Source: Thermoflexus sp.
Lineage (GTDB): Bacteria; Chloroflexota; Anaerolineae; Thermoflexales; Thermoflexaceae
Length of the DNA stretch: 49,722 bases
Assembly: GCF_034432235.1 (NCBI RefSeq)
Contig: NZ_DAOUCJ010000086.1
Coordinates: 1 to 49,722, forward strand
Direction: 5' to 3'
Under the pieces are notes generated by a model. That model saw only the letters and a program-made list of their open reading frames with translations, searched no databases and was not told the origin of the DNA. How positions within the stretch are numbered: position 1 is the first letter of the stretch; each line of letters starts with the position of its first letter. Shown one piece after another: positions 17,593-25,137 of the stretch. A program made the position numbers and the translations under genes.

Positions 17593-18369
17593 TTATCGCA
17601 GCTCCCAGGTCACCTGGATCTGAACCGTGATCTCCAGTTCCCCCGCAGCCACGGGGACCGCCGTTGCCTCGGCGAAGGCGGCAGTCCGGGCCATGGGGAC
17701 CGGCTGCGGGATTGCGGTTTCGGTGATGCTCACGACGCGGCCCAGCTGGGCCCCCAGGGCGCTGGCCAGAGCCTGCGCCCGGGCCTTGGCGTCCTCCGCT
17801 GCCAGCCGCCGGGCCTCCATTGCCAGGCGGTTCGGATCCCCGATCCGGAAGGCGATCGTGTCAACCCGGTTGGCCCCCGCGGCGACAGCCGCATCCACCC
17901 CCTGGCCCACCCGATCCAGATCCCGAAAGATGACCGTATATACATGGGTCACATGGTAAACTGGGGGGCCCGTCCGTCGGCCGGTCTGAGGATCACGGGG
18001 TTCCTCGATCTGGATCTGGAAGGAAGCGGTCTGGATATCCGCTTCCGCCACTCCTTGTTCTTTCAGCGCGGCCAGCACGGCCGAGGCGCGGCGGTTGTTC
18101 TCATTCAGGGCGACGGCGAGCGCCTCGCCCTCAGTTTTCACCCCCAGCGTTACCACCGCCTGATCCGGCCGCGCCCGCACTGTTCCGATCCCGATCACAG
18201 TGAGCCCGGGGGGAGCTCCGTTCGAGACCGTCAAGGCCCCCGCGTGGGCATCAGGCCCTAATAGAGCTCCAGTACCGGAGGGTGTGGAGGCAGAGCGACA
18301 CGCGCTGGTCAGCATCAGCCCGATCACCCCTCCCAGCCGGAAGAGCCAGTGCCAGCGCAAGCTTTTCAT
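17593..18369 (-). CDS. SIMPL-domain (DUF541) lipoprotein
   Basis: 258 residues. The N-terminus MKSLRWHWLFRLGGVIGLML plus TSAC is a lipoprotein signal with a lipobox ending at Cys24. The mature part has the SIMPL pattern: GLTVIGIGTVRARPDQAVVTLGV, repeated alpha/beta units, LEEQGVAEADIQT-like spacing (ALKEQGVAEADIQTASF) and a C-terminal ITVQIQVTWEL strand. SIMPL proteins are exported and membrane-bound; the function of this one is unknown. AGGAGG lies 8 bases before the start. It has its own transcript or follows murJ at 311 bases. Confidence 0.85.
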   Translation of the reverse strand: MKSLRWHWLFRLGGVIGLMLTSACRSASTPSGTGALLGPDAHAGALTVSNGAPPGLTVIGIGTVRARPDQAVVTLGVKTEGEALAVALNENNRRASAVLAALKEQGVAEADIQTASFQIQIEEPRDPQTGRRTGPPVYHVTHVYTVIFRDLDRVGQGVDAAVAAGANRVDTIAFRIGDPNRLAMEARRLAAEDAKARAQALASALGAQLGRVVSITETAIPQPVPMARTAAFAEATAVPVAAGELEITVQIQVTWELR

Positions 18370-18680
18370 AATACAGCCTCCTGGAGGATGGGTTTTCTCG
18401 TTTCCGCCCAGAAGGGAACCCCTCCCCGATCCCGTGATCCGTCCGCGGTCCCCTCATGGGCTGATTCCGATAGATAAGACGTCCGGCATAGGGGAAGGGT
18501 TCCAGTCGAAGCCAGCCGATGGAAGTGGGGGAGACTGGAGTTGCGGGGGGTATTTCTCCCCCTCCCAGGAGCCCGTGAGGGCTCACATCCGGCCCTCCCC
18601 TGAACAGGGCCCCATGGGTTGTTTCCCCATCATCCGCAACAAAGCGCCTGAGTGTGTTTGGCCTCCTCTATAGCCGAGAT
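18370..18680. other. Intergenic region between murJ and the SIMPL lipoprotein gene
   Basis: No gene is supported. A small hairpin GAGCCC-gtga-GGGCTC lies at 18569-18584, and GGGG-rich/CCCC-rich pairs flank it. None has a T run. Confidence 0.4.
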
Positions 18681-20279
18681 CTACGGGCGGGTCCAGGATC
18701 CACGGGGGGCGGAGAGCCAGGCGAGCCCTCCCAGGGTCAGACCGTAGATCAATAGACCGAAGCCGCCAGTTAGGAGCAGGCGGGCTGCTTCCTCCAGATG
18801 GGTAGAGGAAGGGATAAAAGAAAACATTTGAGGCCATACGACCATGATCCCCAGGGCCATGACGGCGGAGGCGATCAGGACGCGCAATACCCATCGACCC
18901 AGGCCGTAGGGGCGCATGGGCCCTACCTGGCGAACCAAGAACACGCTCATCAGCAGCGCGTGGGCCGCCCATTGCACCGAATTGGCCACCGCCAGATCGG
19001 TCACCTGAAGGGGACGAAAGAGGGTAGGGGCCAGAGCGGCCGCCAGGTAGATCCCCACGTTGCAGATCAAACCCACCATGGCGGGGGTGAGAGTATCTTG
19101 GCGGGCGTAGAAGGCGAAAACCAGCGGCTGATCGATGGCAGCGAAGACGAGGCCAGGAAGATATCCGCGCAACACCCCGGCGACCACCGCCGTATCTGTC
19201 GCGGTGAAACGGCCGTGCTGGAAGAGGAGATCGATCACCGGATCCGCCAGCACATACAAGCCGAAGGCGGCGGGGATGATCAGGACGATCACCATGCGCA
19301 ACCCGGCCATTAGGGTGGTCCGAAAGGGCTCCAGGCTTTCCTTCCCCTGGCGGGCCTCCACGCTCAGGCGGGAGAGGCGGGGGAGGATGGCCACGGAGAT
19401 AGCCGTCACAACTAAGCCGAGGGGGAACTGAATCAGTGTGGTCGCGTAGCGCATCCAGGCGATGCTGTTCGGGCCCGTGTGGGAAGCCAGATTATAACTC
19501 AGCAGGATGGCGATCTGATTGACAGCCAGGCCGAAGACCACGGGGGAATAGAGCTGAAGGATGCGCAGCAAGGCCGGGTGATACCACGACAGCTGAGGCC
19601 ACAGGCCATACAGGGCGGGAAGCTGTAACAGAACCTGGAAGATAGATCCCGCCACCATGCCCAGAGCCAGAGCGGTAACCCCCAGTCGTTCTCCCAGCAG
19701 AAGCGCTACGGCGACCATGGCGCCATTGAAGACTGCGGCGGTGAAAGCGGGGAGGGTAAACCGCTGGAACGTCTGAAGGAGCCCGCTGATCACCCCCGCG
19801 GTCGCGATCCACCAGACGGCCAGGATCGTCCAGCGGAGAAGCGCTGCGGTAAGGTTAAGCAGCTCGGGGTCCAGGCCACCCGCCAACAACCAGGCCGCCG
19901 GCTCTGCTGCAAGCTCCACGAAGAGCACCGCGAGGCCCATCAGCAGCCAAACCCAGACGAGGACCGCGCCGGCCAGCCGCCGGAGCTCTGGAAGCCGATC
20001 CGCGTATTCCCGGAACACCGGGACCAAGGCAGAGCTCACCATCCCACCGACCAGCAGATCGTAGAGCTGAATCGGGACCACCGCCGCGGCCTCGAAGGCG
20101 CTCAATGGTCCGGTGGATCCGAACAGCTCGCTCTTGACCGTCTCCCGGAGCAGTCCGATCAGACGACTGGTGATGTTGCCGGCTGCGATGATCATGGCAT
20201 CGCGGGCCAGGTGGAAGGTTTCGACTTCTTCCCCGGAGATCGAACGGATCAGCTTTTGAAATCGCTCCCGGTGGTTCAT
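18681..20279 (-). CDS. murJ: Lipid II flippase MurJ
   Basis: Polytopic membrane protein of 532 residues with about 14 hydrophobic segments, the MurJ/MviN count. It flips lipid-linked peptidoglycan precursor across the membrane. Marks: a first helix region AAGNITSRLIGLLRETV, VVPIQLYDLLVGGMVSSALVPVF, ILPRLSRLSVE and LLFQHGRFTATDT. A cytoplasmic lead of about 25 residues precedes the first helix. The start at 20279 is the first reasonable Met; the ribosome site is weak (GAGG 12-15 bases ahead). The reading frame extends 75 bases further up without support. Its promoter is probably at 20371-20398. Confidence 0.9.
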   Translation of the reverse strand: MNHRERFQKLIRSISGEEVETFHLARDAMIIAAGNITSRLIGLLRETVKSELFGSTGPLSAFEAAAVVPIQLYDLLVGGMVSSALVPVFREYADRLPELRRLAGAVLVWVWLLMGLAVLFVELAAEPAAWLLAGGLDPELLNLTAALLRWTILAVWWIATAGVISGLLQTFQRFTLPAFTAAVFNGAMVAVALLLGERLGVTALALGMVAGSIFQVLLQLPALYGLWPQLSWYHPALLRILQLYSPVVFGLAVNQIAILLSYNLASHTGPNSIAWMRYATTLIQFPLGLVVTAISVAILPRLSRLSVEARQGKESLEPFRTTLMAGLRMVIVLIIPAAFGLYVLADPVIDLLFQHGRFTATDTAVVAGVLRGYLPGLVFAAIDQPLVFAFYARQDTLTPAMVGLICNVGIYLAAALAPTLFRPLQVTDLAVANSVQWAAHALLMSVFLVRQVGPMRPYGLGRWVLRVLIASAVMALGIMVVWPQMFSFIPSSTHLEEAARLLLTGGFGLLIYGLTLGGLAWLSAPRGSWTRP

Positions 20280-20370
20280 CGCTCGGTTTTCCCTCGAGGA
20301 TGTCTTCCGTATACGCAATGCCCCCTGCAGGGGATCATGAGGGTCTCGTTCCATATGAGAGGATGATCTC

Positions 20371-20398
20371 TATGTAGCACGGCTGAGAAACAAAGCAA
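20371..20398 (-). promoter_or_regulatory. Candidate murJ promoter
   Basis: TTGCTT (20398-20393) and TACATA (20376-20371) on the minus strand, 16 bases apart, 92 bases before the chosen murJ start. Confidence 0.5.
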
Positions 20399-20440
20399 TT
20401 TTGACCCAGGACCCCATAGGCTGTCCATCCGGGTCGCCTT

Positions 20441-20460
20441 GGGCGTTCCAGCGAACGCCC
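20441..20460. promoter_or_regulatory. Perfect inverted repeat upstream of the murJ promoter
   Basis: GGGCGTTC and GAACGCCC around a 4-base centre. It lies about 40 bases upstream of the candidate murJ -35 box and may be an operator or a transcript hairpin. Confidence 0.4.
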
Positions 20461-20661
20461 GTTTCCGGTGTCGCTCCCCAGATACAGGCTATCGGGATCC
20501 TCCACCTTCAGATGGAAGCCGCCGGAGACAAACCGCGCTCCCCCCAATCTCCAGGTGGATCCCACGAGCCAGCGGGCGCGATGTTCCATTCCGGGCTTGG
20601 ATGTTTCTTTCTAAAGATAGGTTAAAATGGAGAGGGGGATCTTTTTAAGCGGGAGCGATCG

Positions 20662-21588
20662 ATGGGCCATCCGCATCTGACACCGGACGAATGGCTCTCT
20701 CGCCTGGAGCATCAGGTGCTCTCCGCGTTTCGAGAGCTTCGAGGGCTCTACGAACAGGAGCGGGCCAAGCGAGAGGAGCTGGAGCGTGCTTATCGGCGAT
20801 TAAGGGATCTGGACGAGCTCAAGACCTCCTTTATTGCTCGGGCGGGTGCGGAGCTCCGCCAGCCGCTGGGCTTGGTGATCGGCTTTCTGGAGGCGGCTCT
20901 GGGGCATCTGAAAACCCAGGGTGATGCCGAGTCTGCCCGGATGGTCCAGGCAGCTCTACGGGGAGCCTATCGCCTGCTGGATTATGTGGCTCCGCTGGCT
21001 GCTTTCGCCGAGCTTCATCGGCGGCCGGCCGCCTTCGTGGAGCCCATTCCCCTGAGTCGGCTGATCCAGGATCTCATCCGGGCCCATGAGCCGAGGATGT
21101 CTGAAAAAGGCATCGCACTATACGTTCATTTGCCCCCCGAGGCGGCTCAAGCGGCGGTGGATGGGACTTATGGCTCTTACATTCTGCGTACCCTTCTGGA
21201 TTTCCTGCTGGCCATCCGCCCGGAAGGGGGAGGGATGGAGATCCGGGGGGATGTGAAGGAGCCCGTTCTGCTGGTTGAGATCCTGGACACCCATCTGAGC
21301 CTCTCTCAGGAGCTCCTGGCCTGGCTGAACGAGGGGGCTGTGGAAGGCCTTTATCCTCAACAAGCTCGCTCCCATATTCATCCCTCGGCGCTGGGCCTGG
21401 TGATCGCCAAGCGTGCGGCTCAGGCGCTGGGCGGGGATCTGTTTATTCGCAGCGAAGGGGAGTCTGGCACGGCATTCAGCGTGCTTCTTCCGGCACGTCC
21501 GCTGGATATTGAGGATCAAATCTCCTTGTTGAGCCACGCGATGGATCACCTGCCCCATCCGGTAGGGAGGGAGGAGGGCAATGATTGA
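20662..21588 (+). CDS. Histidine-kinase-like protein with degenerate H box and ATP site
   Basis: 308 residues, soluble. An N-terminal coiled coil (about 10-52) leads into DELKTSFIARAGAELRQPL, which aligns with the dimerisation helix of sensor kinases. The phosphoacceptor His of the HELRxPL motif is Ala63. In the ATPase-like part the N-box asparagine is missing (LRTLLDFLLAIRPEGG) and the G1 DxGxG is replaced (EILDTHLSLS). Only the C-terminal ALGLVIAKRAAQALGGDLFI and GTAFSVLLP match well. It is therefore probably a non-catalytic member acting by binding or dimerisation. No response regulator is adjacent. Start supported by GGGAGCG before the ATG. Confidence 0.75.
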   Translation: MGHPHLTPDEWLSRLEHQVLSAFRELRGLYEQERAKREELERAYRRLRDLDELKTSFIARAGAELRQPLGLVIGFLEAALGHLKTQGDAESARMVQAALRGAYRLLDYVAPLAAFAELHRRPAAFVEPIPLSRLIQDLIRAHEPRMSEKGIALYVHLPPEAAQAAVDGTYGSYILRTLLDFLLAIRPEGGGMEIRGDVKEPVLLVEILDTHLSLSQELLAWLNEGAVEGLYPQQARSHIHPSALGLVIAKRAAQALGGDLFIRSEGESGTAFSVLLPARPLDIEDQISLLSHAMDHLPHPVGREEGND

Positions 21589-21666
21589 GGAAAGCGGACT
21601 GCGGATTCGCGTCGTCCGATCCCAGAGAATATGGCGCAGATTTTATGCGACGGGTTTTGGAGGAGC

Positions 21667-21693
21667 GGGGCGGGCGGCAAGGCCGCCCGCCCC
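21667..21693. terminator. Strong bidirectional hairpin between convergent genes
   Basis: A 12-bp perfect GC stem (GGGGCGGGCGGC/GCCGCCCGCCCC) with a 3-base loop lies between the kinase-like gene and the polyamine gene, which converge here. No T run follows on either side. Confidence 0.6.
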
Positions 21694-21715
21694 CGAGCTT
21701 GGGTCCTGCCTTCCT

Positions 21716-23239
21716 TCAAATCGTTAGGGGAAGCGATGGGGAGCCCAGGGAAGCCGCCTCGGTTTCCGGGCGCATGGCCGGGAGGACCATCAGCGGCCCC
21801 AGGCCGCGCTCCAGCGTGATCTGGGCGGACTCGGCAGGCTGCAGGTAGTCCTTGAGCACCTCGATGATCACCTCCGGGTCCGCCTCCCCGCAGGTGAACA
21901 CATCCACCGCCACGTAAGCATACTCCGGCCAGGCGTGCAGAGAGATGTGGGACTCCGCCAGCAGCACCAGGGCCGAGAAGCCGTCCGGGACGAAGCGGTG
22001 GATCTTCATGTTCAGCAGGGTGGCGCCGGCCCGACGCACGGCGAGCTCCAGAACCTGCTTGAGGTTCCGCAAAGGCTCCCGGTTCTGGCACTTCCAGAAC
22101 TCCGCGATCACGTGCCGCCCCAGGGTCAGCTGGGTTGGGAAAGGGGTGGGGGCAGCGGTCATCACCGAAGCCGTGATCGCCGTGTCCACATCCGGGCTGC
22201 GCCACACTTTATCGATCGCATCCTCATCCTCGTAAAGTTCCCGCCCCCCTTCGATCACATAGTCCTCCGGCGGCTGGAATTCGGGCAGAGTTTCCACCCG
22301 GAAGAACGTCGAGCGATACCAGGGCACCGGCGAAGGGCGGGCAAAGGGCGGGAGATCCGGAATAGGCTGCTCTCCGGGCTCCTCCCAGTTGGCATAGAGG
22401 CTGAAGTCTGGGAGGATGTGAGTGAACGTGATGGCGTGCCGGTTCAGGAGCTCCCGCTGCCAGATGTGCCACTTGCTAATGTTCGACTCGATGCGGGTGA
22501 TGCCGAAGTAACCCGCGCGGCCTTCCCCCTTCTTCAGGCACATGAACCCCTTCTCCAGGAACAGCAGAAGGCCATGCTCCGTCTCCGTCGGATCGGTGAG
22601 GAAGGTGTCGAATTGTCCCAGGAGCTCCGGGGGAAGGCGGTCCGTCAGGCTGCGGCAGTAGACGGTGATGTTCAGGCCGGCGCGGCGGGCGGCCTGCTCA
22701 ATGAAGGCGCACAGGCGCTGATCGATCTCAATGACCACGACCGAGCGGGGTAACCCGGTCAGGGCCAGGGCGAGACTGGCCAGGTCATCATCTCCCAACA
22801 CCACCACATCTTTGCCCTCCACATCCCCCTGGGCGACCATCAGGGCGACTCGCCGCATCACGGAATCGATCGTCTGGTAGCCCTGATCGTAAGCCGCCAG
22901 AGGCTCGGGGCGCCCCCTGGCCAGTTCCTCATAACGACGGGTTACTTCCTGGAAAAAGCCCAGATCAATCCCGGTTCCCTGGCAAGCAAGGCACCGGATG
23001 TCTGGAGCCGCTGTCACGTTCAACTCTCGGGCCAGGCGCTGGCCCTGTTCGGTCAATTGCAGGCGCTTCCCATCGAAGACAAGGGCTCCGGCATCCAGCA
23101 GCTGCTGGATGCCTTCGACCACACGTGGAAAGGGGAGCCCGGCGGTGCCGGCCGCCTGCCAGGGATCCCCCTCCCGCAGGATCGCGCGCAGGAGCCGGGC
23201 CAGCTCCGAGCGCCCCAGGGTCAGGATCTCCCCCGCCAT
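21716..23239 (-). CDS. Fusion protein: branched-chain polyamine synthase (BpsA) plus S-adenosylmethionine decarboxylase (SpeD)
   Basis: 507 residues, two enzymes in one chain. Residues 1 to about 350 match BpsA (DUF43), which adds aminopropyl groups to make N4-branched polyamines: a winged-helix N-terminus, CLACQGTG (83-90), the Rossmann strand VVVLGDDDLASLALAL with the family GDDD motif (149-152), VVVIEIDQRL and FLTDPTETEHGLLLFLEKG. Residues about 360-490 are a bacterial SpeD: LGRHVIAEFW, then LAESHISLHAWPEY with the self-cleavage site at Glu429-Ser430 (Ser430 becomes the pyruvoyl group), His435 and Cys450 in FTCGEADPE. The +5 and +20 spacing of His and Cys from the Ser equals that of Thermotoga SpeD. 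SpeD would make the decarboxylated AdoMet that BpsA uses. AAAGGAGGTGA precedes the ATG. Confidence 0.92.
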   Translation of the reverse strand: MAGEILTLGRSELARLLRAILREGDPWQAAGTAGLPFPRVVEGIQQLLDAGALVFDGKRLQLTEQGQRLARELNVTAAPDIRCLACQGTGIDLGFFQEVTRRYEELARGRPEPLAAYDQGYQTIDSVMRRVALMVAQGDVEGKDVVVLGDDDLASLALALTGLPRSVVVIEIDQRLCAFIEQAARRAGLNITVYCRSLTDRLPPELLGQFDTFLTDPTETEHGLLLFLEKGFMCLKKGEGRAGYFGITRIESNISKWHIWQRELLNRHAITFTHILPDFSLYANWEEPGEQPIPDLPPFARPSPVPWYRSTFFRVETLPEFQPPEDYVIEGGRELYEDEDAIDKVWRSPDVDTAITASVMTAAPTPFPTQLTLGRHVIAEFWKCQNREPLRNLKQVLELAVRRAGATLLNMKIHRFVPDGFSALVLLAESHISLHAWPEYAYVAVDVFTCGEADPEVIIEVLKDYLQPAESAQITLERGLGPLMVLPAMRPETEAASLGSPSLPLTI

Positions 23240-23323
23240 CGTTCACCTCCTTTCCCCGGAATGTGATCGGCGCCCTCCGGCGCCGGAAGGGAAACGGCTC
23301 CGCACGCACCGTCCCCTACAAAG

Positions 23324-23404
23324 CAAATAGGCAGCACGGGTTCCGCACCCGGCATCATCGGAGGCACCCGACGTATGCCAAAAGCCGGAACGGCTGCCTA
23401 TTTG
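23324..23404. ncRNA. Nested stem-loop in the leader of the BpsA-SpeD gene (candidate structured RNA)
   Basis: Outer stem CAAATAGGCAGC (23324-23335) with GCTGCCTATTTG (23393-23404), 12 bp; then GTTCCG/CGGAAC (23340-23345, 23386-23391); then GGCAT/ATGCC (23351-23355, 23375-23379); then TCGG/CCGA (23358-23361, 23368-23371) closing a 6-base loop. Internal loops are 4/1, 5/6 and 2/3. On the minus strand this would sit in the 5' leader, about 85 bases before the BpsA-SpeD start. It matches no riboswitch class I recognise. Confidence 0.45.
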
Positions 23405-23521
23405 GTTTGCAAGCCCGGCGGCTCGAAGATGGCCGCTTACGCAGAGAAGGATGGCGAATGGCTTCTGGAGCTTGCGAAAGACGTCAACCGCAAGGGCATA
23501 TTCTATCAGGGAATTTCTTAA
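23375..23521 (+). CDS. Possible 48-residue protein antisense to the BpsA-SpeD leader
   Basis: Short frame MPKAGTAAYLVCKPGG...KGIFYQGIS with GGAGG at 23360-23364, 10 bases before the ATG. It contains a central AEKDGEWLLELAKDVN helix-like stretch. The third codon positions are less GC-rich than in neighbouring genes. Its ribosome site and start codon fall inside the nested hairpin at 23324-23404, which would hide them in the transcript. I do not recognise the family. It may be a real small gene, a remnant of transferred DNA, or a chance frame overlapping the opposite-strand leader. Confidence 0.3.
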   Translation: MPKAGTAAYLVCKPGGSKMAAYAEKDGEWLLELAKDVNRKGIFYQGIS

Positions 23522-23528
23522 TCCACAA
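23500..23528 (-). promoter_or_regulatory. Candidate promoter of the BpsA-SpeD gene
   Basis: On the minus strand TTGTGG (23528-23523) and TAGAAT (23505-23500) with a 17-base spacer. It would give a leader of about 250 bases that includes the nested hairpin. Confidence 0.5.
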
Positions 23529-23579
23529 GTGGGAGGAAGAAAGCAAGCAGAGCCCGGGGGGACATCGGTGGGCGGCAGG

Positions 23580-24341
23580 CTACTGGAAGCCCCGTCGTCG
23601 GGCGATTTCGTAAAGAGCGACGGCGCCGGCGGTGGCGGCATTCAGCGAGGCAACCCGGCCGCGCATCGGGAGGTAGATCAGGAAATCACAGGCACGCCGG
23701 ATCAGTGGGCGGATGCCGGACTCTTCATTGCCTACTACCAGAGCGATCGGGCCGCTGAGATCGGCCTGGTCATAACGGATGGCCCGGGGATCCTGCTGGA
23801 GACCTACGATCCACAATCCCCGTTCTTTTAATCGCTCCAGCGCCCGCGCCAGGTTGGTCACCTGGACCACGCGCAGGTGTTCCACGGCGCCGGCGGAGGC
23901 GTTCACCACGGCGGGGGTTACGTGGGCGCTGCGGTGCTCGGGGAACAAAACGGCATGCACCCCTACGGCTTCGGCGGTTCGCAACAAGGTGCCGAAGTTC
24001 TGGGGATCCTGGAGGCAATCCAAGGCCAGCCAGAAGGGTGGATCGGGCCGGCGGGCGCTTTCGGCCCACGCCTGCTCCAGGTCCGTGTAGGGATACGGAT
24101 CGGCCTCGGCCACGACCCCCTGATGGCTGTCGGTGATGGCGTCGAGGCGGGCGCGGGGCACCTGCAGGATGGGGATCCCGCGCTCCGCCGCCATGGCGCG
24201 GATCTCCTCCAGGATCGGCCGGGGCTGGAGGCCTTCGGCGATCAACAGCCGGTAGATGCGCCGCCGCCCGGCCCGCAGGGCCTCATGCACGGCGTGGCGC
24301 CCGTAGAGAAACTCGCGCTGGATTTCCTCCATCCTTTTCAT
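23580..24341 (-). CDS. rlmB: 23S rRNA (guanosine-2'-O-)-methyltransferase RlmB (TrmH family)
   Basis: 253-residue SPOUT methyltransferase that methylates a 2'-OH of 23S rRNA (G2251 in E. coli for RlmB). An N-terminal substrate-binding domain begins FLYGRHAVHEALRAG. The catalytic part has LALDCLQDPQNFGTLLRTAEA (motif 1), IALVVGNEESGI (motif 2) and LPMRGRVASLNAATAGAVALYE (motif 3), which build the AdoMet knot. NASAGAVEHLRVVQV is also conserved. The frame is open further upstream, but MKRMEEIQ with GGGGTG before it fits the family start. It shares strand with the GNAT gene upstream (75 bases). Confidence 0.9.
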   Translation of the reverse strand: MKRMEEIQREFLYGRHAVHEALRAGRRRIYRLLIAEGLQPRPILEEIRAMAAERGIPILQVPRARLDAITDSHQGVVAEADPYPYTDLEQAWAESARRPDPPFWLALDCLQDPQNFGTLLRTAEAVGVHAVLFPEHRSAHVTPAVVNASAGAVEHLRVVQVTNLARALERLKERGLWIVGLQQDPRAIRYDQADLSGPIALVVGNEESGIRPLIRRACDFLIYLPMRGRVASLNAATAGAVALYEIARRRGFQ

Positions 24342-24416
24342 CTCACCCCAAGGGCTTTTCGAAGATCTTACCCATCCCGACAGGAGGTGGGGGGACACCC
24401 CCGCAGCCCCCCGATC

Positions 24417-24881
24417 TCACCCCTCGTCTGGCCGATCCGTGCTGGCCCTCGCTGGTTCCCATCGCATGACCACCACGGATCGCCGGAGCCATCGAGCCAG
24501 CCGATCGACCCAGCGGAAGAAGGGGGGCATCTCTGGGCGTGAAACCCTCTGGAAGCCGAAACGCTGGTAGAAACCTTCCAGCTCCGTCCGACATATGAGG
24601 TAAAGGGGTCCGGGCTCCTGGGCCAGTAGCGCGCGCACCATCATGCTCCCCAGGCCCCGGCCTCGCCACGCGGGATCGACCACCAAGGAGGCCAGCTCTC
24701 GACTGCCATCCCGATGCTGCCGGATCTGGACGGCTCCCACGACGCGCCCGGCGACCTCCACAACCCAGAAGCGGGACCAGTGCAGGCCCAGGGGGTTCAG
24801 GCGGGCCTGGTGGACCATCCGTCGGATGACCGCCTGATCCTCCGGTCGCCCGGGGCGCAGACGCGCCTCCTCGGCTTTCAT
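24417..24881 (-). CDS. GNAT-family N-acetyltransferase
   Basis: 154 residues. The acetyl-CoA binding stretch is SLVVDPAWRGRGLGSMMVRALL (about 67-88), with the Q/RxxGxG/A loop as RGRGLG. LEGFYQRFGFQRV near the C-terminus is the usual GNAT beta6/7 region. The acceptor is unknown. GGGAGG before the ATG at 24881 fixes the start; the longer open frame upstream has no ribosome site. It is followed by rlmB on the same strand. Confidence 0.82.
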   Translation of the reverse strand: MKAEEARLRPGRPEDQAVIRRMVHQARLNPLGLHWSRFWVVEVAGRVVGAVQIRQHRDGSRELASLVVDPAWRGRGLGSMMVRALLAQEPGPLYLICRTELEGFYQRFGFQRVSRPEMPPFFRWVDRLARWLRRSVVVMRWEPARASTDRPDEG

Positions 24882-25101
24882 GGTTTTCCTCCCCTTAGGA
24901 AGCTGTTCGGTTTCCTGCCCGCATTTTATCTTGATCTCTCGATCCCTGGGGTTCCCCATGGGATCGTGTTGCTTCCTCAGGTGGCGCTTTCGCGGGATGG
25001 GGGCGATTTCCCGCGCCTCTTAAAAGGGAGAGGGGAACCCCCGCGGCTCCGGGCGGTGGGAGGGCGAAATGGGAGGCCGGGGGGGGTGGCCTTGGGTCGG
25101 C

Positions 25102-25130
25102 TTGACACGGGGGTGGGAATCCGATACGCT
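25102..25130 (+). promoter_or_regulatory. Promoter of the SRP RNA gene
   Basis: TTGACA (25102-25107), 17-base spacer, TACGCT (25125-25130). The predicted start, about 7 bases downstream, coincides with the first base pairs of the SRP RNA closing helix. Confidence 0.75.
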
Positions 25131-25137
25131 AAAACTG

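Larger units (their letters stand above)
20280..20661. other. Divergent regulatory region between murJ and the kinase-like gene
   Basis: No supported gene. It contains a minus-strand promoter-like pair (20371-20398), a perfect hairpin (20441-20460) and, at 20622-20630, a TTAAAAT-type -10 candidate for the kinase-like gene. A minus-strand frame of 84 codons crosses the region but has no ribosome site or recognisable motif. Confidence 0.45.

Noticed and set aside
20335..20589. 84-codon minus frame upstream of murJ
   Set aside because: No ribosome site, no recognisable motif, and it covers the candidate murJ promoter and inverted repeat.
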